Below, in pieces: positions 24,240 to 32,772 of a stretch of DNA of 64,000 nucleotides; the stretch's first letter is position 1; each line of letters starts with the position of its first letter. The translations under genes were made by a program, and so were the position numbers. Source of the stretch: Parafannyhessea umbonata (GTDB taxonomy: Bacteria > Actinomycetota > Coriobacteriia > Coriobacteriales > Atopobiaceae); NCBI RefSeq assembly GCF_900111255.1, contig NZ_FOGP01000001.1, positions 564,016-628,015 on the forward strand. Reading direction: 5' to 3'. The notes beneath the pieces are model-generated. The model was not told the DNA's origin, did no database searches, and worked only from the letters and a program-made list of their open reading frames with translations.

Positions 24240-26420
24240 CTACATGATCTTGGTGTCCTCGAGCTTCTCGGCGAACCAGTCGTTCACGCGGATGACGGGC
24301 ACGCGCAGCACCAGCCCGAGCGCGAGGGCGGGCGCGAGGAAGAGAAGCGCGTGACCCATGCAGACCCAGAACTCGGCCCCGTACGAGCCGGCGATGGCGG
24401 CCCGCATACCGTTCATGATGGGGACGAAGGGCAGGAACGGGTTGAATGCCTGGAACAGGGGAGGGAGCATCTCCTTGGGGAAGCTGCCGCCCGAGCCGGC
24501 CACCTGGATGACAAGCAGGAAGACCGCCACGGCCTTGCCGACGTCGCCGAAGGAGGCCACCAGCGCGTAGATGACGTTCATGAAGACGAACGAGGCCACC
24601 CACGCGCAGACCATCATCTGAATCGGGTCACTCGCCTGAACGCCAAGGAAGAAGAGGTCACCGAGCATGGCGAGGGTCGCCTGGAGGAACGAGAGCACCA
24701 GGTAGATGCCCAGGCGTCCGAAGTAGCGCTGGTACGGGCGGGCGCCTCCCGCCTCGCGCAGGGCCTCTTCCGAGAGCGGTGTCTTGAGCATCGCCGCGAG
24801 TACGGTCGCTCCGACCCAGAGAGCGAGCGTCGTGTAGTACGGCGCCATGGCGGAGCCGTTGTTCTCGACGGGGTAGATGGCCTCGCGGTCGAGCTGCACG
24901 GGCGACGCGATCCACGACGCGAGTGCGTCGGGGTCCGACGAGAGTATGGTGCGAATCGTCTTCGCATCTCCGGAGCTGAGCGCCGCCTTGAGCCTCGCGT
25001 GCGTGTCGTCGATCTTGTCGGCCATGCCGCCGAGCTTTCCCTGCGCGTCCGAGAGGGAGTCCTGCATGGCCTCGAGGTCGGCCTTGGCGGAACCCGTCGC
25101 GCTCTGGAGGGACCCGATCGCGTCGTCGAGCTTGTTCGCGACGTCCGAGGTCGCGGAGGACGTGCTGGAGATGGCGTCGGAGAGGCTGGTGAGCTTCTGG
25201 TCGAGCTTGCCGGAGTAGTTGCTCTTGAGGGCCTCGATCTCGGTCTTGCCAGCGTCGATTTTCTCCTTTACCTCGCGGCGCTTCGCCTCGACGTTGTCCG
25301 TGGTGAGTTCGTCGGCGGCCGTGGAGAGGGCGTTGGAAATGCCGAAGAGCGTCGCCTGCGTCGTTCGGGCGTGGGTCGCGGCTGCCTTGACGTGCGCCTG
25401 TGCGGATGCGTCGCTGATGGTCCCCGCCAGGCTGTCGAGCTGTTCGGCGAGGCTGCCGTAGTCACCTGCGACGTGCGAGGTGAGACTGGCCGCGTTGCTG
25501 AGCTTCTTGCGGGCCTCGCCGGTGTGGTTTGCCGCGACATCGAAGGCGTCGTCCACGGCCGACCCCAGCGAGTCGATGCTCTGCGAGCTCTTGTCGACGG
25601 CACCCGAGATGGCGTCCCTGCTCGAGTCGAGGCCCTGCCTGACCGAAGCGACGCTGTTGCCCGTGTCGTTCAGCAGCGACTTGAGGGAGCTGGCCGACGA
25701 GCCGGTGGTCTTAAGCAGGTCGTTGGACGAGCTCACGAGCGACGAGGCCGAGCTCAAGAGCGACGCGTAGGAGCCCACGTGGGTGGAGACCCGCCTGATG
25801 TCCTTCGAGCCGCTCGTGAGCGCGCGGTCGAGCGCCGAGGCGACTGAGAGGATCTGGTCGTCGTCCAGGTAGTTTCCGAGGTCGGTCATGACGGCCGCGC
25901 CCACGCCGGTTACGGTCTGGGCAAACTGGCGGTCGATTTCGTTCTTGAGCCACGAGGCGCCCTTTTGGGTGACGATCGGCGCGATTGCGTTCTCCTTCTG
26001 GTTGACGTAGTAGCGCAGCTCGGCGTGGCGCGTGCTGGTCGAGAAGACCGACATGATGTCGCTCGTGAAGTCCTCCGGGACCACGATGGCGGCGTAGTAC
26101 TCGCCTGAGCTCACGCCGTCGATTGCGTCCTGCTCGGTGGTGAACACCCAATCGAACTTCTGGTTCTCCCTCAGCGTCGCCTCCACGCGCTGGCCGATGT
26201 TGATCTCCATCGGCATGGTCTGCGAGGTGTACCCCCTGTCGGAGTTCGCCACGGCGATCTTGAGCTGGCCGGTCGCGCCGTAGGGGTCCCAGCCGCCTGC
26301 GATGTTGAACCATGCGTACAGCGAGGGGATGACGACCAGCCCGATGCACACGACCAGTGCGATGACGTTGCGCGTGGCGTTTTTGCAGTCACGCCTGAAG
26401 ATCTTGATGATGGTGCTCAT
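24240..26420 (-). CDS. YhgE/Pip family membrane protein
   Basis: A 726-residue protein of the YhgE/phage-infection-protein family, related to EsaA of type VII secretion. Order: cytoplasmic tail and first membrane helix (ALVVCIGLVVIPSLYAWFNI, about residues 20-40), the conserved GGWDPYGATGQLKIAVAN start of the outer domain, about 430 residues rich in Ser/Ala/Asp heptads that should be coiled coil, then five or six C-terminal helices (from about residue 530) resembling an ABC-2 permease. The domain is extracytoplasmic; the function is uncertain, with export or efflux proposed for relatives. Its ATG overlaps the stop of the other YhgE gene (ATGA), so they are coupled and may heterodimerise. Confidence 0.9.
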   Translation of the reverse strand: MSTIIKIFRRDCKNATRNVIALVVCIGLVVIPSLYAWFNIAGGWDPYGATGQLKIAVANSDRGYTSQTMPMEINIGQRVEATLRENQKFDWVFTTEQDAIDGVSSGEYYAAIVVPEDFTSDIMSVFSTSTRHAELRYYVNQKENAIAPIVTQKGASWLKNEIDRQFAQTVTGVGAAVMTDLGNYLDDDQILSVASALDRALTSGSKDIRRVSTHVGSYASLLSSASSLVSSSNDLLKTTGSSASSLKSLLNDTGNSVASVRQGLDSSRDAISGAVDKSSQSIDSLGSAVDDAFDVAANHTGEARKKLSNAASLTSHVAGDYGSLAEQLDSLAGTISDASAQAHVKAAATHARTTQATLFGISNALSTAADELTTDNVEAKRREVKEKIDAGKTEIEALKSNYSGKLDQKLTSLSDAISSTSSATSDVANKLDDAIGSLQSATGSAKADLEAMQDSLSDAQGKLGGMADKIDDTHARLKAALSSGDAKTIRTILSSDPDALASWIASPVQLDREAIYPVENNGSAMAPYYTTLALWVGATVLAAMLKTPLSEEALREAGGARPYQRYFGRLGIYLVLSFLQATLAMLGDLFFLGVQASDPIQMMVCAWVASFVFMNVIYALVASFGDVGKAVAVFLLVIQVAGSGGSFPKEMLPPLFQAFNPFLPFVPIMNGMRAAIAGSYGAEFWVCMGHALLFLAPALALGLVLRVPVIRVNDWFAEKLEDTKIM

Positions 26421-29254
26421 CGGCGCTCGCCTCCCTTCGCATCGCTTCCGTCCGTCTTGTGGTGGTCAGGCTCCCCTTCGCCAACGTGCTTGCGATAGTC
26501 TTCGGCGCGGTAGTCCAACATGGCGCCGTCCTGGGCGTCGGGCCGCGGGTCGGGTATGGAGTGCTGGGGGTAGGGGGGCCGAGTCGCGCCTGTCGCGTCC
26601 TTCTCGCCCGCGTCGCGCGGCTCTGCGCCGGCGGCGTCCCTCGTGCCCCTGATGCGGCTGCGCAGGCTGCCTGCTATCTTGCGGAACGGCAGCTTGTACT
26701 CCCATTGCTCGTCGAGCTCCCGGTCAAGCAGTTTGTAGATCTCGTCGCGGCTGAGCTCCGCGAGGGTCGTCTTCTGCCAGACGCGCTCGTGCAGGTACTC
26801 GATCACGATGAGACCCGCGCAGATGGCGACGAGCGAGACGATCCACACGATGAGGATCGGCAGCTTCGCCGGCGTTGCGAAGACGAGCGCCAGCAGCACC
26901 AGCGGTACCACAAGCACCAGAGCGAAGCCACGCTTGACCATGCCGGGGTATTTTGCCTCGAAGTTCGCCGCCTCTTCGAGCAGGACGTGCTTGTAGTCCT
27001 CGGAGGAGAGGAGCGCCTTGATTATGGTCGACAGCTTGAAGTTCTCGCGCGTCATGCCGTCGTGCTCGCAGATCATGAGGTCGGTCTCGGCGAGCTTCTT
27101 GTCGAAGAGCGTGTTGATGTTGATGAGGTGCCTGCGGGCTCCCATGCCGATGGCCAGCGCGGGAACCACGAACGCTAGCAGCGTCAGGAGGTTCTGCACG
27201 TAGCAGGAGCCCCAGTAGCCCGCGATGGTTTCGCGCATGGCGTTGATCCCGTAGGTGAAGGGCAGCCATGGGTTGATGGCGCGGAAGAAGCCCGGCATCA
27301 TCTCGATGGGATAGACGCCCGAGGAGCCGGGGATCTGCAGGATGACGAGGACGACGCAGAGCGCCTTGCCGATGTGCTTGAACGCCACCGAGAGCGCGTA
27401 GATGATGTTGACGTAGGCGAATGACTGCACCAGGCCGGCGCAGATGAACGCGACGGGGTGCAGGCACTGGACGCCCATGACGAGGTCGCCTACGCAGCAG
27501 ATGAGTGCCTGCGCGAGTCCGAGGACCAGAAGCAACAGGTATCTGCCCAGGTAGCCCTGCCAGGCTCGGTAGGGGCCGACCTCCTCTTCGTCGACCTCGA
27601 GCTTGTAGATGGCGATCAGTACGAAGCCGCCGACCCAGATGGCCAGATTAGTGTAGAAGGGCGCGACGCCCGAGCCGTAGTTTGCGACGGGGAAGACGTC
27701 CTGCTCGCTGAGCTCGACCGGCGAGGTCATGAATTCCTTCACCTGGTCGGAGTTCATGTCCATGACGTTCTGGAGCAGCTGGAAGTTCTGCGATGCGCGG
27801 ATTGCCTCGATGTCGGTCGCAAGCGAGCCGAGCGACCCCCTCAGGCCGCCCAGCGCGTCCTGCGTCTGGTCGATCACGTCCTGAGCCTCGCGCAGCGTGC
27901 TGTCAAGCTGATCCAGCGTGCCCGAGGCCTGCTGGACGGTGGGGGAAACGCCGTCGAGGATTCCCTGCAGGTCGCCGCCGGCGAGCGCGAAGGAGTCGAG
28001 CGAGCTTGAAAGGGCTGGCAGCACGTTCTGCGAGACGTCGTTCTTGGCATCCGAGATGCCGGACGTCGCGTCCTTTATGGAGCCCTCGAGCTGCTGGGCG
28101 CCGTCGCTGATGTCCTGCGCGTCGAACTTGAGGCCGTCAAGCTGGGAGGCGATGGAGTCGGCCGTGTCGGCCTTCTTCTGGAGCTGCGAGACGAGCGCGT
28201 CGATCTTGCTGCAGAGCTCCTGCTTCTGCTGGTCGCTCAGCATCGAGGAGGCCTGAATCTGGGCCTTCGCATCGTTGAGCGACGTTATTGCCTTGCGGTT
28301 GACCTCGCTGAGCTTGTGCGCGGCCTTCGCCCCGGACTGCGCCGTGGCGCTTGCGTGCTCGGCCATGCCCGCGAAGCCGCCGAGCGCTGTCGAGGCGCGC
28401 GTGGCCGCCTCGTCAAGGCGCGCGGTGCCGACGCTGACGGCGCTGTCCAGGCGCGAGGCGAGAGACTGCGCGTCGCTGCGGGCACCTCCCAGCTCGCCTA
28501 ACGCGTCCCTAAGCGTCCTCTGCGAGCTGCCGGTTATCGACGAGAGCGATGCGAGGACGTCTCGCGCCTGCCGGATGGCATCGCGGGTCTTGCCCACGGT
28601 GCCCTTTGCACCCTCGAGCTGAGTGCTCACGTCGTCGAGGGTCGACTGGGCGTCGCGGATGTCCGCGAGGACGGTGTCGCCCAGCTTGTCGGTCTGACTC
28701 CCGAGCTTCGCGCCCGTGTCCTGCGCCTTGGTCGTGAGCACGCCTGCGACCGTCGAGACGAAGTTGTCGTTGATCTGCTGCTCGACCGTCGAGGCCCCCG
28801 TGTCGGTGACCTTCGGGGCGACGGCGTTGACCTTCTCGTTCACGTAGTACTTGAGCTTGGGCGTCTTGAGGTCCCCAGATAGCACGCTCACGAGGTCCGA
28901 CGAGAAGTCCTTTGGTATCTCGATGGTAGCGTAGTACCTTCCCGAGGCGACGCCCTCGAGTCCTTCCTGCTCGCCCACAAACTGCCAGCCGAGCTGATTG
29001 TTCTGCTCGAGCTTCTCGACCACCATGTCGCCCACGTTGATCTGGCCGAGCTTCTCGTTGTAGGTGCCCTCGTCCTCGTTCACGATGGCGACGGCGACGG
29101 TGCTGGTGTTCTTGTACGGGTCCCAGTTTGCCGCGATGTTGATCCAGGCGTAGAGGGAGGGGAGGATGCAGACGCCCACGGTGACGATGGCGGCTACGGG
29201 GTTCCTGAAGATTCGCCTGAGGTCTCGGCGGAAGATGGTGAGTACGTTGTGCAT
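26417..29254 (-). CDS. YhgE/Pip family membrane protein with C-terminal extension
   Basis: The 945-residue upstream partner has the same plan as its neighbour: membrane helix (AAIVTVGVCILPSLYAWINI), ANWDPYKNTSTVAVAIVNED, a long coiled-coil outer domain, then the ABC-2-like helices. Unlike the partner it continues for about 220 residues beyond the permease, with two additional membrane helices (GFALVLVVPLVLLALVF and ILIVWIVSLVAICAGLIVI), an amphipathic Arg/Lys segment and an acidic-basic disordered tail. Start ATG 29254 after CGGAG is preferred to an in-frame ATG at 29290. The divergent TetR gene is the likely regulator. Confidence 0.88.
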   Translation of the reverse strand: MHNVLTIFRRDLRRIFRNPVAAIVTVGVCILPSLYAWINIAANWDPYKNTSTVAVAIVNEDEGTYNEKLGQINVGDMVVEKLEQNNQLGWQFVGEQEGLEGVASGRYYATIEIPKDFSSDLVSVLSGDLKTPKLKYYVNEKVNAVAPKVTDTGASTVEQQINDNFVSTVAGVLTTKAQDTGAKLGSQTDKLGDTVLADIRDAQSTLDDVSTQLEGAKGTVGKTRDAIRQARDVLASLSSITGSSQRTLRDALGELGGARSDAQSLASRLDSAVSVGTARLDEAATRASTALGGFAGMAEHASATAQSGAKAAHKLSEVNRKAITSLNDAKAQIQASSMLSDQQKQELCSKIDALVSQLQKKADTADSIASQLDGLKFDAQDISDGAQQLEGSIKDATSGISDAKNDVSQNVLPALSSSLDSFALAGGDLQGILDGVSPTVQQASGTLDQLDSTLREAQDVIDQTQDALGGLRGSLGSLATDIEAIRASQNFQLLQNVMDMNSDQVKEFMTSPVELSEQDVFPVANYGSGVAPFYTNLAIWVGGFVLIAIYKLEVDEEEVGPYRAWQGYLGRYLLLLVLGLAQALICCVGDLVMGVQCLHPVAFICAGLVQSFAYVNIIYALSVAFKHIGKALCVVLVILQIPGSSGVYPIEMMPGFFRAINPWLPFTYGINAMRETIAGYWGSCYVQNLLTLLAFVVPALAIGMGARRHLININTLFDKKLAETDLMICEHDGMTRENFKLSTIIKALLSSEDYKHVLLEEAANFEAKYPGMVKRGFALVLVVPLVLLALVFATPAKLPILIVWIVSLVAICAGLIVIEYLHERVWQKTTLAELSRDEIYKLLDRELDEQWEYKLPFRKIAGSLRSRIRGTRDAAGAEPRDAGEKDATGATRPPYPQHSIPDPRPDAQDGAMLDYRAEDYRKHVGEGEPDHHKTDGSDAKGGERR

Positions 29255-29338
29255 GTAACGCTCCGTGAATCGTGCGGTTTCAGCATTCAAAATGATATCC
29301 CTCCGGCAGATGCCTCGCCGAGTTAACTCTAAAAATTC

Positions 29339-29349
29339 GAATCTGATTC
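29339..29349. promoter_or_regulatory. candidate TetR operator in the divergent YhgE-TetR spacer
   Basis: GAATC-T-GATTC is a perfect 5-1-5 inverted repeat, and its right arm runs into TTCAAAAATC (29347-29356), which recurs at 29426-29435, 57 bp before the regulator start. TetR repressors typically bind such repeats between divergent genes; binding here is inference. Confidence 0.5.
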
Positions 29350-29482
29350 AAAAATCGTTTCACGTGCTTCCCTGCCAAAGATATGGGCGCTCCATGATGT
29401 GTCGACGCAGGCGTTTTGAGCTTGGTTCAAAAATCTGTGTCGAGCGCTATGATGGTCTCGAGACAAGAGGGAAGAGGCGGTC

Positions 29483-30385
29483 ATGGTGCAGTCGGGCGAC
29501 GGGGACATTACAGGGACGGAGACGCTGACGACGGGAGCGAAGCGAGGCGCGCCGTCAGCCGTCGACGCGTTGCCAAGTGAGGCCACGGCGCCGGTCGAGG
29601 ACAGACGGTCGTCGGTTCGCGTTGGACTTGCAAAGGCGAACCTCGAGGTTGCCTCCGAGATTGCCGGGGGCATGGCGGCCGTCCGCCACGCCGCGCACGA
29701 TGCCGCGCTGCGAGCGGCCCAGGGGGTCGTCGAGGGCGCCGCCGCCAAGGGCAGGGCCCGCGCCCGCTCTTCGAGCAAGACGCGCAAGAGCGCGAGGACC
29801 CGCGAGCGCATCATGACCGCCGCGAGCGAGATCATGGTCGAACGCGGCAACGGGGACTTTCAGATGAGCGAGGTCTCCGCGCGCTGTCGCATGTCTAAGG
29901 GTTCCCTCTACTACTACTTTGCCGACAAGGACGAGCTGGTCGACGCCATCTACGAGTCGGCCTGCGACGACCTCGTCGTCGCCGTCGAGGGCGTCGTGGC
30001 CCGGGCCTCGACGGCCAGCGAGTCGCTCGTGAGCCTGTGTGCCGAGGTCAGCCGGCGCGTCAGCGCGGGGAGTCCGCTCGCCCTGGCCCTCACGCGCGAG
30101 CTGGCGTCGTCGAACGGAGACGTCTCGGGTGGCATGACCACCCACTTCATGAGGATCGCCCGCATCGTCTCGGCGCAGCTCGAGAGGGGCAAGGCCGAGG
30201 GCATCATCAGAAAGAGCGTGAACTCGGACCAGGTCTCGGTGGGCGTTTTGGGCGGCTACCTGGTTTCCTCGCTCGTCTCCGCCGGCGAATCATTGGGGCG
30301 CTCCACTGATGCCATCGCCGCCGTCATGACGCGTGATCTGCTTGACGTCGTTATGAACGGCATAGGTGCCCGAGAGGGTGCGTAA
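29483..30385 (+). CDS. TetR family regulator with about 100-residue N-terminal extension
   Basis: Residues 100-155 form a TetR DNA-binding domain (ARTRERIMTAASEIMVERG then RMSKGSLYYYFADKDELVD). Residues 155-300 are the helical ligand/dimer domain. Before the DNA-binding domain are about 100 residues that TetR proteins normally lack: a Thr/Ser/Gly-rich 40, then an Ala-rich helix (residues 48-90), then a basic patch (KGRARARSSSKTRKSARTR). The start is well supported by GGGAAGAGG six bases before the ATG. It lies divergent to the YhgE pair and very probably controls it and itself. Confidence 0.9.
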   Translation: MVQSGDGDITGTETLTTGAKRGAPSAVDALPSEATAPVEDRRSSVRVGLAKANLEVASEIAGGMAAVRHAAHDAALRAAQGVVEGAAAKGRARARSSSKTRKSARTRERIMTAASEIMVERGNGDFQMSEVSARCRMSKGSLYYYFADKDELVDAIYESACDDLVVAVEGVVARASTASESLVSLCAEVSRRVSAGSPLALALTRELASSNGDVSGGMTTHFMRIARIVSAQLERGKAEGIIRKSVNSDQVSVGVLGGYLVSSLVSAGESLGRSTDAIAAVMTRDLLDVVMNGIGAREGA

Positions 30386-30479
30386 GGGGCGAGGGGCGCG
30401 TCCCGCGCCCGCTCTGAGGCGCGATGGCTTGCCCCAGTGTGCGTCGACTGGCCGTCGATGCGCTCAAGTGATGAACCTG

Positions 30480-30508
30480 TTTACAATCCTCAAGTCAAGT
30501 CATAGGCT
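30480..30508 (+). promoter_or_regulatory. promoter of the SAM riboswitch-metK unit
   Basis: TTTACA, 17-bp spacer, TAGGCT. The -10 is imperfect but the position, about 25 bp before the riboswitch, is right. Confidence 0.45.
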
Positions 30509-30531
30509 ATAGCTTGCTCGTCAAGAGGCAC

Positions 30532-30650
30532 CCGCGTGGGTGCATAGAGCTGAGGGACCGAGCCCTTTGAAGCTCCGGCAACCAGCCAGTTGGTATGGTG
30601 CCAATTCTCGGCAGGCCTCAATGCCTGGAAGACGGGGGAACATGGTGTTG
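30532..30650 (+). ncRNA. SAM-I (S-box) riboswitch
   Basis: The core elements of the S-box appear in order: AGAGCTGAGGGACCGAGCCC (P2 entry), TTTGAAGCTCCGGCAACC, GGTGCCAATTC, then GGCAGGCCTCAATGCCTGG (P4 stem) and AAGACGGGGG. The GCAACC and GGTGCCAATTC strings are near-identical to those of Bacillus S-boxes, which bind S-adenosylmethionine. A terminator stem lies just downstream, so high SAM should stop transcription of metK. Borders are estimated to within about 10 bases. SAM-IV, frequent in actinobacteria, is the alternative class. Confidence 0.88.
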
Positions 30651-30659
30651 CCAGACACG

Positions 30660-30687
30660 GGTCCCCTTTGTTGGTGGGGACCTTTTT
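30660..30687 (+). terminator. riboswitch-controlled terminator before metK
   Basis: GGTCCCC, loop TTTGTTGGT, GGGGACC, then TTTTT. It is placed between the riboswitch aptamer and the metK ribosome-binding site, the normal expression platform of a transcriptional S-box. Confidence 0.88.
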
Positions 30688-30727
30688 GGTTCCTTGTTGG
30701 CGCGTTATCGCCGGAAAGGAGCGTGTG

Positions 30728-31963
30728 ATGGCACGCAAGAGCTACCTGTTCACCTCTGAGTCTGTTACCGAGGGCCACCCCGATAAGATCTGCGACCAGA
30801 TCTCGGACGCCATCCTGGACGCCATCCTCGAGAAGGAGGCGCGGCTCCAGGCCGCGGGCGTTGAGGGTGCAGACGTCGATAACGTCCGCTGTGCCATCGA
30901 AACCTTCACCACCACCGGCACCATCGTCGTCATGGGCGAGGTCCGCACCGAGGCCTACGTCGACGTACAGCAGATCGTCCGCGACACCGTCCGCGAAATC
31001 GGCTACACCCGCGCCAAGTACGGGTTCGACGCGAGCACCTGCGGCGTCATGAACCTCATCCACGAGCAGTCGCCCGACATCGCCCAGGGCGTCGACGGCA
31101 CCTTCGCCCGCGCTACCGACGAGGACCCGCTGGACAAGATCGGCGCCGGCGACCAGGGCATGATGTTCGGTTACGCCTCCGACGAGACCGACGTGCTCAT
31201 GCCCATGCCCATCTACCTCGCGCAGCGCCTGTCCAGGCGCCTGGCCGACGTGCGTAAGAACGGATCGCTTGCCTACCTGCGACCGGATGGCAAGACGCAG
31301 GTCACCGTCCGCTACGAGGGCGATAGGCCCGTCGAGGTGACGGCCATCGTCGTCAGCACCCAGCACGCGGCCTCCGTCGAGGGCTCCCAGATCCGCGAGG
31401 ACATGATCGATCACGTCATCAAGCCGGTCATGGAGGAGCAGGGCATCAGCTGGAAGCACGCCGACATCTACGTCAACCCCACCGGCCGATTCGTCGTGGG
31501 CGGCCCCATGGGCGACACGGGCCTGACCGGTCGTAAGATCATCGTCGACACCTACGGCGGGATGGGCCGCCACGGCGGCGGCGCCTTCAGCGGCAAGGAC
31601 TGCACCAAGGTCGACCGCTCCGGCGCCTATGCGGCACGTTGGGTCGCCAAGAACGTCGTCGCGGCCGGACTGGCCCACAAGTGCGAGGTCCAGCTGGCCT
31701 ATGCCATCGGCGTGAGCCACCCGCTCTCCATCATGGTCGACACCTTTGGCACGGGCGCGGTATCCGACGACGTCATCGAGAGGGCCGTCGAGAAGGTCTT
31801 TGACCTCCGTCCCGGCGCCATCATCCGGGACCTGAGGCTCCGTCGCCCCATCTTCAGGAAGACGGCCGCCTACGGCCACTTTGGCCGCAAGGACCCCGAC
31901 TTCACCTGGGAGAGCACCGACCGCGTCGACGAGCTCAAGGCCGCCGTCGACTCCCTGAGGTAG
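30728..31963 (+). CDS. metK: S-adenosylmethionine synthetase
   Basis: Makes SAM from methionine and ATP; cytoplasmic homotetramer. Motifs: [19 protein letters not shown] at the N-terminus (ATP/Mg site), [12 protein letters not shown], then [19 protein letters not shown] and [19 protein letters not shown] (P-loop-like and Lys site). The 411-residue length is slightly long. The ATG at 30728 follows GGAAAGGAG; the frame is open through the terminator, but translation must start after it. The product is the ligand sensed by its own leader, a direct feedback loop. SAM made here feeds the methyltransferases RsmB and RsmD in the window. Confidence 0.98.
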   Translation: MARKSYLFTSESVTEGHPDKICDQISDAILDAILEKEARLQAAGVEGADVDNVRCAIETFTTTGTIVVMGEVRTEAYVDVQQIVRDTVREIGYTRAKYGFDASTCGVMNLIHEQSPDIAQGVDGTFARATDEDPLDKIGAGDQGMMFGYASDETDVLMPMPIYLAQRLSRRLADVRKNGSLAYLRPDGKTQVTVRYEGDRPVEVTAIVVSTQHAASVEGSQIREDMIDHVIKPVMEEQGISWKHADIYVNPTGRFVVGGPMGDTGLTGRKIIVDTYGGMGRHGGGAFSGKDCTKVDRSGAYAARWVAKNVVAAGLAHKCEVQLAYAIGVSHPLSIMVDTFGTGAVSDDVIERAVEKVFDLRPGAIIRDLRLRRPIFRKTAAYGHFGRKDPDFTWESTDRVDELKAAVDSLR

Positions 31964-32019
31964 GGGCCGCCGAGGCGGATCAGGCCTGACCGGCTTGGAC
32001 TGCAAGCATCACTCCTCTT

Positions 32020-32059
32020 GGATGGAGCCGCCGGGGCAAGCGCACCGGCGGCTCCATCC
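32020..32059. terminator. bidirectional hairpin after metK
   Basis: GGATGGAGCCGCCGG and its perfect complement make a 15-bp stem with a 10-nt loop between the convergent metK and C_GCAxxG genes. No long T-run follows, but the strong stem and position support termination. Confidence 0.7.
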
Positions 32060-32080
32060 TCGTTCACGCTGTCTTGGCGG

Positions 32081-32461
32081 CTACTCGCCGAGCATGCGCT
32101 CGAGCTCGAGCACCGCGTTGCGCACACAGTCGTCGCACGGGCAGAGGATGACGCCCGTGTCGCGTCCCTTGAGCTCGGAGCATATGGTCGATCCGCAGCG
32201 CCTTCGGAAGCCCTCGAGGAGCTCCGCCGCATCGCGGTGGCACGCGCGGCCGTCGGCGCGCGCCAGGCCAAGCGCCATCTCGGCGCCGACGAGCGCGCCG
32301 CAGGTTCCCTCCATGTTGCCCATGCCCGACCCGAACGGCGCGCCCATCGCGCTCAGGGTCTCTTCCGGCAGGTCGCATACGTCGACAAACGCGCGAACCA
32401 CCGCCTGACAGCAGTTGTTCCTGTCGTGCTTGAGTCCTACCGCCCGCTCGGTTCTCTCCAT
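32081..32461 (-). CDS. C_GCAxxG_C_C family redox-type protein
   Basis: A 126-residue cysteine-rich protein with the family pattern: NCCQAVV near residue 17, EGTCGALVGAEMALG (the GCAxxG site as CGALVG) near 53, CGSTICSEL near 88 and CPCDDCV near 107. These proteins are thought to bind a metal or iron-sulfur cluster and are common in anaerobes; no function is established. It is a single gene, convergent with metK and divergent from gldA, with no partner oxidoreductase beside it. Confidence 0.85.
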   Translation of the reverse strand: MERTERAVGLKHDRNNCCQAVVRAFVDVCDLPEETLSAMGAPFGSGMGNMEGTCGALVGAEMALGLARADGRACHRDAAELLEGFRRRCGSTICSELKGRDTGVILCPCDDCVRNAVLELERMLGE

Positions 32462-32772
32462 CAGCTCTCCGTTTCCCCGCGTCGCGCCGCAGCCCTCTGG
32501 CGGTGGCGCGGGCGCTTCTCGCTTGCTTTGTTGACATGGTATCCCATGGCCGGGCTGCCGGGACTATTCGGCTCCTGTGACGCCTGTCCGTTTGCGTCAG
32601 TCGACCTACCGTTCACGGACGCATCTGCTGCCGCCACGCGGCGCCTCGCGACCGTTGGCCGCAGTTGCGGATATAACGTTTCACGGTGCGTCGGCAAATC
32701 GGTCTTTCGCACAATAAATGCTGCTCAGCAGGTGTAGATTCCCGCGAGCTTGTCCAAAGAGAGAGGTCTGTC
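32462..32772. other. divergent intergenic region
   Basis: Lies between the C_GCAxxG gene and gldA. TATAAC at 32674-32679 within a short AT-rich patch may be a -10 element for gldA. No open frame or RNA gene is supported. Confidence 0.4.
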
